Below, one piece after another: positions 6,336 to 12,651 of a DNA stretch of 14,333 nt. This stretch comes from Pyrobaculum sp. Lineage in GTDB: Archaea > Thermoproteota > Thermoprotei > Thermoproteales > Thermoproteaceae. The first letter of the stretch is position 1; every line of letters begins with the position of its first letter. The notes below the pieces were generated by a model. It was not told where the DNA came from. It searched no databases and saw nothing but the letters and a program-made list of their open reading frames with translations. The position numbers were made by a program, and so were the translations under genes. The stretch covers positions 1 through 14,333 of the forward strand of contig JAEMPK010000065.1 in NCBI GenBank assembly GCA_022759345.1, written 5' to 3'.

Positions 6336-6695
6336 TTAGAGCTTGTACGTCTCTCCTCTAAACTTCGGCACGGATCTTCTCAGATCTTCGGGCTGTCTTA
6401 TCGGCATCGAGCAAGCCATACCTGCGCATACGTAAGCCGCCGGCTTGGGGCCTTGGAGCATGGCCTTTATAGTCTGGGTAGGGCCACTCCTCGGTGGCGA
6501 TCGGCACGGGCAGATGCCAGGGTCTGTAGGTGGAGAGAGACGCCTCGAGGAGGACTGCGAAACGCCCACCACTTCACGGGACTCTTCAACCCCCAAACAC
6601 AAAAGGCGACTTCGTCGCAGTTATACAAGCGATCCTCACCTCATCCACATAACTTACTGAATACACCAAAACTAGACTTAAGGCACAAGCCCCCC
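6336..6695 (-). pseudogene. Decayed C-terminal remnant resembling a thioredoxin-domain DUF255 (YyaL-like) protein
   Basis: The last part reads GPKPAAYVCAGMACSMP then IRQPEDLRRSVPKF and a TAA stop; an AYVC-x4-AC-x-P segment before the C-terminus is characteristic of the DUF255/YyaL family. Going upstream the matching sense moves between frames: about 6470-6561 reads FAVLLEASLSTYRPWHLPVP and ATEEWPYPDYK; about 6560-6600 reads GLKSPVKWWAF; about 6590-6695 reads SLVLVYSVSYVDEVRIA. This implies frameshifts near 6466, 6562 and 6592. The rest of this normally 600+ residue protein is missing, since unrelated sequence and the peroxiredoxin lie upstream. Family identity is from recall of its C-terminal pattern; decay is seen directly. 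Confidence 0.5.
6606..6618. repeat. Small hairpin within the decayed region
   Basis: GCGAC-TTC-GTCGC is a 5-bp perfect stem with a three-base loop, inside the pseudogene remnant. No function is evident. Confidence 0.4.
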
Positions 6696-7035
6696 TTCAA
6701 ACCACCGACAAAGGAAGATGCATCCAGACAGAAATTACGTGGCAGAATTGGACGCATACAACCGAAAAGCCCTTGTCCCAGACGTCGCTGGGCCCAAAGC
6801 CGTCGTAACCGCTTGCATCCCTAGACATCTTCTAACAGCGACACCTATAGAGATTACCAGCCAGATGTGGAGTTGTGCTCTAGACTTGGTAGGGTCATCA
6901 GATGTGGAACACTGCAAGCCCATCAACAAGACCCACAACCCGACGCAACGACAAGGTATAAACCAAGCTGAAGAACTGAAGATTAAACAAATAAAAAACA
7001 ATGAAGCGGAAAAGTTGGGCTTGTGTTGCCGCTGT
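6696..7035. other. Gene-poor spacer, probably decayed sequence
   Basis: About 340 bases, more AT-rich than the neighbours, lacking a convincing gene. A plus-strand open frame from ATG 6718 reads MHPDRNYVAELDAYNRKALV and PKAVVTACIPRHLL, which looks protein-like for about 45 codons, then turns to unconvincing sequence and runs into the end of the peroxiredoxin gene antisense. No tRNA, CRISPR repeat or complete C/D box RNA was seen. Confidence 0.5.
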
Positions 7036-7698
7036 CTATTTCTTAATTACCAACTCGTATTTCTTTGTGCAGAACCACCAGTATTTGCATTCAATGCCTG
7101 GCTCCTTTAGTCTCTTCTCGGCGGCCTCTACTGTGGCTGGCGGCGGCACGATTACGGGGTCTCCTGGCTTCCAGTCTGCCGGCGTGGCGTAGCCGTACTT
7201 GTAGCTGAACTGTATGGCGTCGATCATGCGCAGTATCTCGTCAATGTTGCGGCCGTTGTTGTAGGGATACGCGGCGAACCAGGCAAGCCTCAGGTCTGGG
7301 TCTATCAACGCGACTGTTCTAACCGTCAAGTTCTGCCCAGGCGGTATGGCGTTGAAGAGCGACGCCACTTTCATGTCCACATCTGCAATTATGGGGAACG
7401 GAACCTTGACGCCGAAGGCCTGCTCGATTTGCTTCTTCCACTCGATGTGGCTGTAGACGGTGTCTACGCTGAGACCCAGAAGCTCCACGCCCCTCTTCTT
7501 GAACTCCTCATACTTCCTGGAGAACGCCACGAACTCGGTGGTACACACCGGCGTGAAGTCGGCGGGGTGGCTGAACAGCAACAGCCACTTGCCCTTGTAG
7601 TCGCGGAAGCACTTGTCGCCGACGTCGGTCTTGAAGCATAGATCTTCCGGTATTTTCATCCCCAGGTATGGACCTTTTACTTCTGTTGCCATGACCAT
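7036..7698 (-). CDS. Peroxiredoxin, Prx6-type archaeal thioredoxin peroxidase
   Basis: This 220-residue protein has the peroxidatic motif HPADFTPVCTTEF (Cys52), the GLSVDTVYSHIEWKKQI segment, RTVALIDPDLR, and two C-terminal cysteines, Cys204 and Cys210, in ECKYWWFC. The same cysteine layout occurs in the structurally studied Aeropyrum pernix enzyme, a decameric Prx6-like peroxidase that reduces H2O2 and alkyl hydroperoxides. Two starts are possible: ATG 7696-7698 and ATG 7690-7692. The second lies about 24 bases from the TATA box and would number the peroxidatic residue Cys50. A monocistronic gene in the cytoplasm for peroxide defence. Confidence 0.95.
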   Translation of the reverse strand: MVMATEVKGPYLGMKIPEDLCFKTDVGDKCFRDYKGKWLLLFSHPADFTPVCTTEFVAFSRKYEEFKKRGVELLGLSVDTVYSHIEWKKQIEQAFGVKVPFPIIADVDMKVASLFNAIPPGQNLTVRTVALIDPDLRLAWFAAYPYNNGRNIDEILRMIDAIQFSYKYGYATPADWKPGDPVIVPPPATVEAAEKRLKEPGIECKYWWFCTKKYELVIKK

Positions 7699-7710
7699 CT
7701 ATTGTTCTAT

Positions 7711-7720
7711 CTTTTTAAGG
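7711..7720 (-). promoter_or_regulatory. TATA box for the peroxiredoxin
   Basis: The minus strand reads CCTTAAAAAG, about 24 bases upstream of the second ATG (7690-7692), favouring a leaderless transcript from that codon. Confidence 0.55.
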
Positions 7721-8012
7721 ATTTCTATCCCGAAGTAATTTCGGAAAAAATAGGGCAGGAAAACGAGACGACGACTCCCCCTCGTGCTACGTACTTTAGA
7801 AAACTAAGAGAAGTTTCCTTGTTTTACCTGACATGTCGTTCTATTATATCGTCAAACTAGCCGGAGAAGCAAATAGACAACTTCAAACCTCTTGAGAAGA
7901 CGTACCTACTGCCCTAGACGGTTGGCGAGGCATGTTGAGACATACCGTGCAATGGATAGGCGGATAAACACTTATCTGAAAAACCACTGCAAAACCCTAA
8001 ATGGAACAGAAG
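7721..8012. other. Gene-poor spacer
   Basis: About 290 bases between the peroxiredoxin promoter and the tRNA-Asp promoter. Only fragments are open: ATG 7833 to TGA 7895 (20 codons), overlapped by a frame from TTG 7892 that is rich in arginine (RRRTYCPRRLARHVETYRAM) and would run into the tRNA. I see no supported gene; a shifted remnant of a basic protein is possible. Confidence 0.45.
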
Positions 8013-8025
8013 AAAATTTTTTAAA
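8013..8025 (+). promoter_or_regulatory. TATA box for tRNA-Asp
   Basis: AAAATTTTTTAAA is a strong AT block centred about 25 bases before the GCCCCGG at 8045. This supports transcription beginning at that separated 5' exon. Confidence 0.65.
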
Positions 8026-8044
8026 CCTCTCAGTAGTTAGAGGC

Positions 8045-8163
8045 GCCCCGGCTCCCCGAGGGAGCCATAGCCGCACCAGCTACTCCAGCCGGTAGTATAG
8101 CCCGGACTAGTATGCGGGCCTGTCGAGCCCGTGACCCGGGTTCAAATCCCGGCCGGGGCGCCA
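8045..8163 (+). tRNA. tRNA-Asp(GTC) with an intron at the acceptor/D-arm boundary; CCA encoded
   Basis: The body reads GTATAGCCCGGACTAGTATG, anticodon stem CGGGC/GCCCG with loop CTGTCGA (anticodon GTC at 8122-8124), T arm CCGGG-TTCAAAT-CCCGG, 3' acceptor CCGGGGC (8153-8159), discriminator G 8160 (expected for Asp), and encoded CCA 8161-8163. The bases directly before the D arm (CAGCCGG) mismatch the acceptor at three positions. The perfect partner GCCCCGG occurs at 8045-8051, so about 41 bases intervene. The TATA box places the transcript start at 8045. The spliced tRNA would be about 75 nt plus CCA. Exact splice points are ambiguous. Confidence 0.9.
8052..8092 (+). other. Predicted tRNA-Asp intron, about 41 nt (boundaries shiftable)
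   Basis: Because CCGG occurs at 8048-8051 and again at 8089-8092, the cut could fall anywhere from after tRNA position 3 to after position 7 with the same product. The self-complementary CCGG copies can form a 4-bp central helix followed by three-base bulges CTC and TAG. Cutting after the second bulge base would move the intron to 8054-8094 and give C8-U9 instead of U8-A9. The inserted region includes a 7-bp hairpin GGCTCCC-CGA-GGGAGCC (8050-8066). Confidence 0.7.
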
Positions 8164-8165
8164 GT

Positions 8166-8384
8166 TTACCTGTTGTTTTCTATTCCGCCTAAGGCATCGC
8201 AGACTCCAAACAGGCGTCTTACGTAGTCCGTACGCCAGCTCTCCACATATGTTCTATAGACTCCTCTAGCGCGAGCCCAGAGAGCTTGTAAGAGCCACGG
8301 ATTGCCGTTTTCTATAAACAACCTTGCCACGGACTTGATCTGCGGCGGGAGGGCGTCTATTCGGTGAGCTTCTTTTCTACGCAC
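8166..8384 (-). CDS. Small basic hypothetical protein, 72 residues
   Basis: I do not recognise a family. The protein (GTG start at 8382-8384, MRRKEAHRIDALPPQIKSVA) is predicted mostly helical, with aliphatic, Trp and Arg-rich segments: PWLLQALWARARGVYRTYV then SWRTDYVRRLFGV. A GGGGG tract lies a few bases before the GTG and may act as a ribosome binding site. Its stop lies two bases past the CCA of the convergent tRNA-Asp. Codon use resembles neighbours. Real but short; a decayed remnant cannot be excluded. Confidence 0.5.
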   Translation of the reverse strand: MRRKEAHRIDALPPQIKSVARLFIENGNPWLLQALWARARGVYRTYVESWRTDYVRRLFGVCDALGGIENNR

Positions 8385-8433
8385 CTAAGCCCCCTTTCGC
8401 GTTCTGTAAATGTCTAAGCGGAAGTTGGGAATA

Positions 8434-8443
8434 GGGATAAATA
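8434..8443 (+). promoter_or_regulatory. TATA box for the DUF72 gene
   Basis: GGGATAAATA is centred about 25 bases before GTG 8464, the usual spacing for a leaderless transcript, and supports that GTG as the start. Confidence 0.55.
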
Positions 8444-8463
8444 CTGTTGTGGTGGGTTTTTAG

Positions 8464-9177
8464 GTGGAGGTCTATGTGGGGACTTCGGGGTGGATGTATT
8501 CCTGGAACTTGGGGAGGTCTCTTGAGTGGTATGTCAATCACAGCGGGCTAAACGCGGTGGAGCTTAACGCCAGCTTCTACCGCGTCCCCGCCGCGGAGCA
8601 GGTGAAGAGGTGGGCGGAGGTGGGGAGGGCGCTGAGGTGGGCCGTCAAGGTGTACAGAGGCGTTACGCACTTCGGCAGGTTGTCTGAAAAGGCGCTGGAG
8701 AGGCTTAAGGGTTTTCTTGCCGTATTTCGTCCGCTGGATCATCTGGTCGATTTCTATCTCTTCCAGATGCCGCCGACTTTCCGCAGAACTGCAGAAAACA
8801 TGGCGCGGGTGGAACAAATCGCCCAGCTTCTTGGGTTGAGGGCGGCGTTTGAGTTTCGGCACCCAGACTGGTTCCGCGACGAGGTTGTGAGGTGGGCTGA
8901 GGGGGTCGGCTTCACGCTTGTGTCTGTGGACTCGCCTGACGTCACTTGGATAGTCTCTACAGGTGGCATAGTTTACCTGAGGATGCACGGCAGAACTTTC
9001 TGGTACTCGCACCACTACGAGGAGGATGAGTTGAGGGCCGTGGCTGAGGAGGTGGCTAGGCTGAGGCCCGACAAGGCCTATGTCTTCTTCAACAACAACC
9101 ACTCGATGCTTGACAACGCAAGGACGATGTTAAACATCTTAAAGAGTTTTTCTAATCAACTCAACTCCGAAGTATAG
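8464..9177 (+). CDS. DUF72 family protein (YecE-like)
   Basis: This 237-residue protein shows the DUF72 pattern in order: GTSGWMY (6-12), VELNASFYRVP (32-42), RWAVKVYRGVTHF (58-70), FQMPPTF (100-106), FEFRHPDW (129-136), YLRMHGR and YVFFNNNHSM near the C-terminus. The family adopts a TIM-barrel related to xylose isomerase-like enzymes; its biochemical role is unproven. GTG is chosen as start from TATA spacing and because the first strand begins at once. The last 39 bases overlap the end of the convergent LysE-type gene. Confidence 0.88.
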   Translation: MEVYVGTSGWMYSWNLGRSLEWYVNHSGLNAVELNASFYRVPAAEQVKRWAEVGRALRWAVKVYRGVTHFGRLSEKALERLKGFLAVFRPLDHLVDFYLFQMPPTFRRTAENMARVEQIAQLLGLRAAFEFRHPDWFRDEVVRWAEGVGFTLVSVDSPDVTWIVSTGGIVYLRMHGRTFWYSHHYEEDELRAVAEEVARLRPDKAYVFFNNNHSMLDNARTMLNILKSFSNQLNSEV

Positions 9178-9753
9178 AAGCATGACGGCGAGGGCCGCCA
9201 GGAAGGCGGCGTAGAGCTTCGCCGTCAGTAGCCGCGCCGCGGCGCCTCCCAGCGTAGCCATTAGGCCGAGCCAGAAGTAGTCGAACGCGACGTGGACGGC
9301 GTAGACCGCAACGAAGACGTAGAGCGGCTGAGTCGCCAGTTCGGCTAGAATTGGGCCGGCCACGCCGAGCCACCACAGGAGGAAGTAGGGGTTCAACGCA
9401 GTCAGCAGAAAGCCGGCGGCGAGAGGGCTGGCGAAGGTGGATTTGGGAAGCGTCGGCGGCGCCCCCCTGGCTATCCCCCAGGCGTCTCTCAGCAGGAGGT
9501 AGGCGAAGTAAATTATGAAGGCCGTGGCGGCGAGAGCCATGTAGGTCTTGTAGGGCCCCACGTCTACGCGGCTGAAGAGGTAGGTGAGGGCGTAAACGTA
9601 GGGTAGCTCAAAAAGCATGTGCCCGACGGCGACGTATAGGCCGGCTCTCCATCCCTTAGAGGCGCCGAGCGCAATTGCCGAAGCCGTAAGCGGCCCCGGC
9701 GAGAAGGCGCCTGAAGGTGTAATGAGGATGATGGAGGCAATTAGGCTCAACAT
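9139..9753 (-). CDS. LysE/RhtB family amino acid exporter
   Basis: This 204-residue membrane protein has about six hydrophobic helices and the family's N-terminal SPGP motif (SGAFSPGPLTASAI, about residues 14-27), followed by GWRAGLYVAVGH. A second conserved element, TALNPYFLLWWLGV, lies mid-sequence. LysE/RhtB proteins export lysine, homoserine, threonine or other amino acids through the cytoplasmic membrane; the substrate is unknown here. The start ATG (9751-9753) is about 24 bases from a TATA-like box that overlaps the nitrilase start. It overlaps the DUF72 3' end by 39 bases, tail to tail. Confidence 0.9.
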   Translation of the reverse strand: MLSLIASIILITPSGAFSPGPLTASAIALGASKGWRAGLYVAVGHMLFELPYVYALTYLFSRVDVGPYKTYMALAATAFIIYFAYLLLRDAWGIARGAPPTLPKSTFASPLAAGFLLTALNPYFLLWWLGVAGPILAELATQPLYVFVAVYAVHVAFDYFWLGLMATLGGAAARLLTAKLYAAFLAALAVMLLYFGVELIRKTL

Positions 9754-9782
9754 GTATAACCCCGCAAATTCTCGTATTTATG
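9754..9782. promoter_or_regulatory. Divergent promoter spacer between the LysE-type and hydrolase genes
   Basis: For the hydrolase, TATAAC at 9755-9760 is about 23 bases before ATG 9780. For the LysE-type gene the minus strand reads AACATAAATACG (9772-9783), about 24 bases before its ATG, and overlaps the hydrolase start codon. Binding of TFB/TBP at one promoter should occlude the other. Confidence 0.55.
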
Positions 9783-10562
9783 TTTAGGCTAGGCATCGCC
9801 CAGATTCAGCCCGGCGACGTGGAGAAGGTGGCGGGCTTGGTGAAGGAGGCTGACCTCGTCCTGTTGCCGGAGTATTCTCTCTTCGACCCCACCGGCCTCC
9901 CGGCGGAGGAGGTGTGGCGTAGGGCTACTACGCTTGAGGATTTCGTGGAGAGACTTGGGCGGATCGCCTCGCAAAGCGGCGCCTATGTGGCCGGGGCGTT
10001 TCTCGAGAGGGGGCCTAGGCCGAGGGTTTACAACACCACGGCGCTTGTGTCGCCCAGCGGCGCGTTGGTGGGGATTTACAGAAAGACGCATCTCTTCGAC
10101 GCCTACGGCTACAGAGAGTCGGACGTGGTGGAGCCAGGCGCCGAGTTGTCGCAGGTTTTTGACGTAAAGAACGCAAAGGTAGGGTTCGCCGTCTGCTTCG
10201 AGTTGAGGTTCCCCGAGGTGTTTAGAGAGTTAGCCTTGGCGGGCGTCCAGCTAGCCGCCGTGCCCGCCGCCTGGTACTCCGGCCCCCTCAAGGAGGAGAC
10301 GCTACACGTCTTGGCCCGGGCGCGCGCAGTAGAGAACGGCATATACGTCGCGGTGGCTGCACTGTACAGCCAGAGGTTCACCGGCCGTTCTCTCGTCGTT
10401 AACCCCTTCGGCGTCGTCGAGGCTGAGCTCGGCGTCGGCGAACGCTACAGAGAGGTGGCCATAGACCTAGGACTGGTGGAGGAGGCACGGAGGACCGTGC
10501 CGACGCTTAACCTCAGGCGGCCGCGTCTTTATAAATTGCTTTGCGGAGGAAAAGAGACGTGA
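9780..10562 (+). CDS. Carbon-nitrogen hydrolase (nitrilase superfamily)
   Basis: This 260-residue protein carries the Glu-Lys-Cys triad: Glu31 (LLPEYS), Lys102 (IYRKTHLFDA) and Cys139 (FAVCFELRFPE). It starts with the typical first strand RLGIAQIQP. These enzymes hydrolyse amides or omega-amido acids via a thioester intermediate; length and motifs resemble Nit2/omega-amidase-like and other short amidases, but the substrate is not determinable. ATG 9780 fits a leaderless transcript. The TGA stop (10560-10562) is shared with the C box of a guide sRNA, and the sRNA's TATA box lies inside the last 12 codons, so the 3' end of the gene is under dual constraint. Confidence 0.93.
   Translation: MFRLGIAQIQPGDVEKVAGLVKEADLVLLPEYSLFDPTGLPAEEVWRRATTLEDFVERLGRIASQSGAYVAGAFLERGPRPRVYNTTALVSPSGALVGIYRKTHLFDAYGYRESDVVEPGAELSQVFDVKNAKVGFAVCFELRFPEVFRELALAGVQLAAVPAAWYSGPLKEETLHVLARARAVENGIYVAVAALYSQRFTGRSLVVNPFGVVEAELGVGERYREVAIDLGLVEEARRTVPTLNLRRPRLYKLLCGGKET
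10528..10537 (+). promoter_or_regulatory. TATA box for the C/D box sRNA
   Basis: TTTATAAATT lies inside the hydrolase coding sequence and is centred about 26 bases before the sRNA C box. Confidence 0.55.
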
Positions 10563-10607
10563 TGAACATGGGAACGGCAGAGGGGTGAAGACGGCATGAT
10601 TAGCTGA
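10559..10607 (+). ncRNA. C/D box 2'-O-methylation guide sRNA
   Basis: All four boxes are in order with correct spacing. C box GTGATGA is 10559-10565; the first 12-nt guide ACATGGGAACGG is 10566-10577; D' box CAGA (one change from CTGA) is 10578-10581; a 3-nt spacer follows; C' box GTGAAGA is 10585-10591; the second 12-nt guide CGGCATGATTAG is 10592-10603; D box CTGA is 10604-10607. Such RNAs bind L7Ae, Nop5 and fibrillarin and direct methylation at the target base paired five nucleotides upstream of D or D'. The complementary targets are CCGTTCCCATGT (fifth base U) and CTAATCATGCCG (fifth base U). I could not identify the target RNAs. The C box overlaps the hydrolase TGA. Confidence 0.85.
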
Positions 10608-10669
10608 ACCCCGGCTCAACAACGCCGCGAGCTGGTCGGCACCGCCGGGACGCCGGATCCCCGCAACGA

Positions 10670-11476
10670 TTACCTGCCCTTACAGCTCATGTGGATATAA
10701 AACTGCCCCCGCCTCTCGAAGCCGGGACCCGGCGGGGATAAATAGGCGGTGCAGTCGGGCAGTCCAGCCTCGATAAACGCGGCGTGTCTATTTCTGCAAC
10801 TTTCGCAGGCACCGCAGTGGGCCTCACCTGATTTGTAGCAAGACCACGTCTCGTAGACCAAGTCGCCTATTTCTTGGTAGCACTGCTTCAGGAGGTGGGA
10901 CTTTTTTAAACCCTCTCTAGAGGGCGTCCAGATCTCCACGTCCCGTTCCGACCTGAAGTGGCAGATGTGGAAGGCGGTCTGTAGCGCCTCTATGCACTCA
11001 GGGGAACAGTCTGGATACAGAGGCTCCCAAGTGTCCTCCCTCGGCCTTATGTCGTTGTAGTGGGAGCCAAGCGCCACGTAGACCTTGGCCCCAGTCATGC
11101 CTCTGATGGTGTATGCGTAGGCGGTTGCAACTGCCGCCATAACCACGTTGCGAATAGGCACAACCACAGTAGGCGTGTACTCCTTTTCGACCGCCACGGA
11201 GGCGTCCGTGAGCTGGGTGCCACGCCAAAGCTCGCCAAGCGCCGAGAGGTCCACCACCCTGTGCTCCAAGATCCTCCCCCAGCCCTTCTCTGCGGCTACC
11301 TGGTCCAACTTTTTAAGCAAGACCTGCGCCCTTTCAACCTCCACGGTTGCCTTCTGGCCGTAGAGGAAGGAGATGGCATGCACGTCGCATCCCCTCTTTA
11401 GCCAAAGCGCCGTGTAGCAAGTGCTGTCGGGCCCCCCTGAGACGACAGCGACTACTCTACAGGGTCTCGTCGTCAT
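10670..11476 (-). CDS. queC: 7-cyano-7-deazaguanine (preQ0) synthase QueC
   Basis: This 268-residue protein has the ATP-pyrophosphatase P-loop SGGPDST (13-19), the SFLYGQKA segment, [16 protein letters not shown], and a C-terminal zinc site with Cys213, Cys221, Cys224 and Cys227 (CGACESC). QueC converts 7-carboxy-7-deazaguanine and ammonia to preQ0 with ATP. In archaea preQ0 is inserted at position 15 of tRNA and turned into archaeosine, so the gene belongs to tRNA modification. The ATG overlaps the TGA of the upstream CBS gene (ATGA), showing translational coupling; no separate promoter is seen. Confidence 0.96.
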   Translation of the reverse strand: MTTRPCRVVAVVSGGPDSTCYTALWLKRGCDVHAISFLYGQKATVEVERAQVLLKKLDQVAAEKGWGRILEHRVVDLSALGELWRGTQLTDASVAVEKEYTPTVVVPIRNVVMAAVATAYAYTIRGMTGAKVYVALGSHYNDIRPREDTWEPLYPDCSPECIEALQTAFHICHFRSERDVEIWTPSREGLKKSHLLKQCYQEIGDLVYETWSCYKSGEAHCGACESCRNRHAAFIEAGLPDCTAYLSPPGPGFERRGQFYIHMSCKGR

Positions 11477-11889
11477 GGCGTTGCTGGCGCCTCGGCTGTG
11501 GCAAGTTCGAAGAGGATTGCCCGCTCAAAGCATAGGTCTCGTACGGAGAGCACGCCCACGAGTTCCCCGTCTTTGTTCACCACCACTACGTGGCGGATGT
11601 TGTGTTGCCGCATTTTCTCCGCCGCAACTCTCACAGGGTCTGTGTCAAATACTGTGATCGGCCTATTTGCGACTGCCATAGCAGGTCCGTCTAGGTCTCT
11701 TCTCTCAGCCACCGCCCTCAGCACATCTCTCTCAGACACAACCGCCACGGGTCTTTTCTGGTTGTCCTTGGCTGTAAGCACGGCAAGCCCTACTCTGTTT
11801 TTGACCAATTCGACTGCTACCTCGCGTATGGTGGCTGTCTCTGGAAGCGCCACGACAGGTCTTCTTAAAAGGTCCCCAACCCTTATCAT
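11473..11889 (-). CDS. Two-CBS-domain protein
   Basis: This 138-residue protein consists of a CBS pair: the first domain begins [20 protein letters not shown] (about 2-55) and includes [13 protein letters not shown]; the second (about 70-128) includes [19 protein letters not shown] and [10 protein letters not shown] pairs bind adenosine nucleotides or S-adenosylmethionine and usually act as sensors. As a stand-alone CBS protein its partner is unknown. Translational coupling with queC suggests a link to preQ0 synthesis or simple co-expression. A TATA box lies about 23 bases upstream. Confidence 0.93.
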   Translation of the reverse strand: MIRVGDLLRRPVVALPETATIREVAVELVKNRVGLAVLTAKDNQKRPVAVVSERDVLRAVAERRDLDGPAMAVANRPITVFDTDPVRVAAEKMRQHNIRHVVVVNKDGELVGVLSVRDLCFERAILFELATAEAPATP

Positions 11890-11908
11890 TGTGTGTTTCT
11901 CTGTGCAG

Positions 11909-11917
11909 GTTTATATG
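11909..11917 (-). promoter_or_regulatory. TATA box for the CBS-queC operon
   Basis: The minus strand reads ATATAAACC about 23 bases before the CBS ATG (11887-11889), just after the stop codon of the upstream regulator gene. Confidence 0.5.
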
Positions 11918-11919
11918 TG

Positions 11920-12612
11920 TTAATATGTGTAAAGCACATCTATAGGAAAGTCAACCTCTAAGTTTAAGTCTCGGCGCGCCACAAGAACGGACGCACCCAC
12001 GACATGCGCCTCCGCCTTGTTGCAGAGACCCACGAGGGCCTTAAGGGTCTTCCCCGTCCTGGCGATGTCGTCTACGATGAAGACTTTGTAGCCGCGCCTA
12101 ATCTGCGTCGCCGGTATGTACAACGTCACGGGCCTCCCCTCCCTTAGATATGTATAGTCGTAGTTCTCCACCCCAGGCTCTCTATACTGCTTAGCAACGA
12201 CGAGAGAAGCCTCGAACCTAGAGGCTGCGGCGACCGCCAGAGGTATGCCGTCGGCCGCCGCCGTGAGCACCACATCGACCTCCAGACTCGGAAACCTCCT
12301 CGCCAGATATATCTCGTAGAGCCGCCAAAACTCTGGCAAATTTACAAACGACATGTCTAGGTACGTTTCGTAAGTCTTCAACCGGGCCTTCACCACAGCG
12401 GCAACGGGATAAGCCTCCTCGAGTTTCTTCAAAATCTCCTGGGCGGTCTCGACAGAGGGAAGCATGTCGCCTGTGGCGTACCTGGAAAGAACGCTCTCGG
12501 GCAGGCCAAGCAACGAAGAGAGATCTCTGTAGGTGACCCCGAGCAACTTCTTTACCGACTTGAGATATCCCACCGCGTCTAGCTGAGTCCTAAGACCCTC
12601 TATCCTCTTCAC
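11920..12612 (-). CDS. HTH - phosphoribosyltransferase fusion, GfcR-like transcriptional regulator
   Basis: This 230-residue protein has an N-terminal helix-turn-helix (about 15-55: TYRDLSSLLGLPESVLSRYA) joined to a type I phosphoribosyltransferase domain with the PRPP loop VFIVDDIARTGKTL (177-190). Archaeal proteins of this arrangement (GfcR in haloarchaea, once called PyrE2-like) are DNA-binding regulators that likely sense PRPP or a nucleotide rather than orotate enzymes. The start is GTG 12610-12612 with a TATA box about 25 bases upstream. It sits between the acyl-CoA dehydrogenase and the CBS-queC pair. An enzymatic role in purine or pyrimidine salvage remains an alternative. Confidence 0.85.
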   Translation of the reverse strand: MKRIEGLRTQLDAVGYLKSVKKLLGVTYRDLSSLLGLPESVLSRYATGDMLPSVETAQEILKKLEEAYPVAAVVKARLKTYETYLDMSFVNLPEFWRLYEIYLARRFPSLEVDVVLTAAADGIPLAVAAASRFEASLVVAKQYREPGVENYDYTYLREGRPVTLYIPATQIRRGYKVFIVDDIARTGKTLKALVGLCNKAEAHVVGASVLVARRDLNLEVDFPIDVLYTY

Positions 12613-12630
12613 ATATATAAAAATCGCCGA

Positions 12631-12643
12631 GAAATTAAAAAAT
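12631..12643 (-). promoter_or_regulatory. TATA box for the HTH-PRTase regulator
   Basis: The minus strand reads ATTTTTTAATTTC, centred about 25 bases before the GTG start, just after the acyl-CoA dehydrogenase stop. Confidence 0.55.
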
Positions 12644-12651
12644 GCCGGCTA

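Noticed and set aside
6885..6905. Minus-strand CTGATGA as a C box of a second sRNA
   Set aside because: The consensus needs a purine first, and no D' / C' / D boxes follow at correct spacing.
6718..7110. 130-codon plus-strand open frame as a real gene
   Set aside because: Only the first 45 or so codons look protein-like; the rest has unusual composition and its end is antisense to the well-supported peroxiredoxin.
7892..8095. 67-codon Arg-rich plus frame before tRNA-Asp
   Set aside because: It would read into the tRNA-Asp transcript and its end is the tRNA intron; start is TTG and no promoter precedes it.
10608..10669. GC-rich structure after the sRNA as an H/ACA-type RNA
   Set aside because: Only weak imperfect stems can be drawn and no properly placed ACA box follows.
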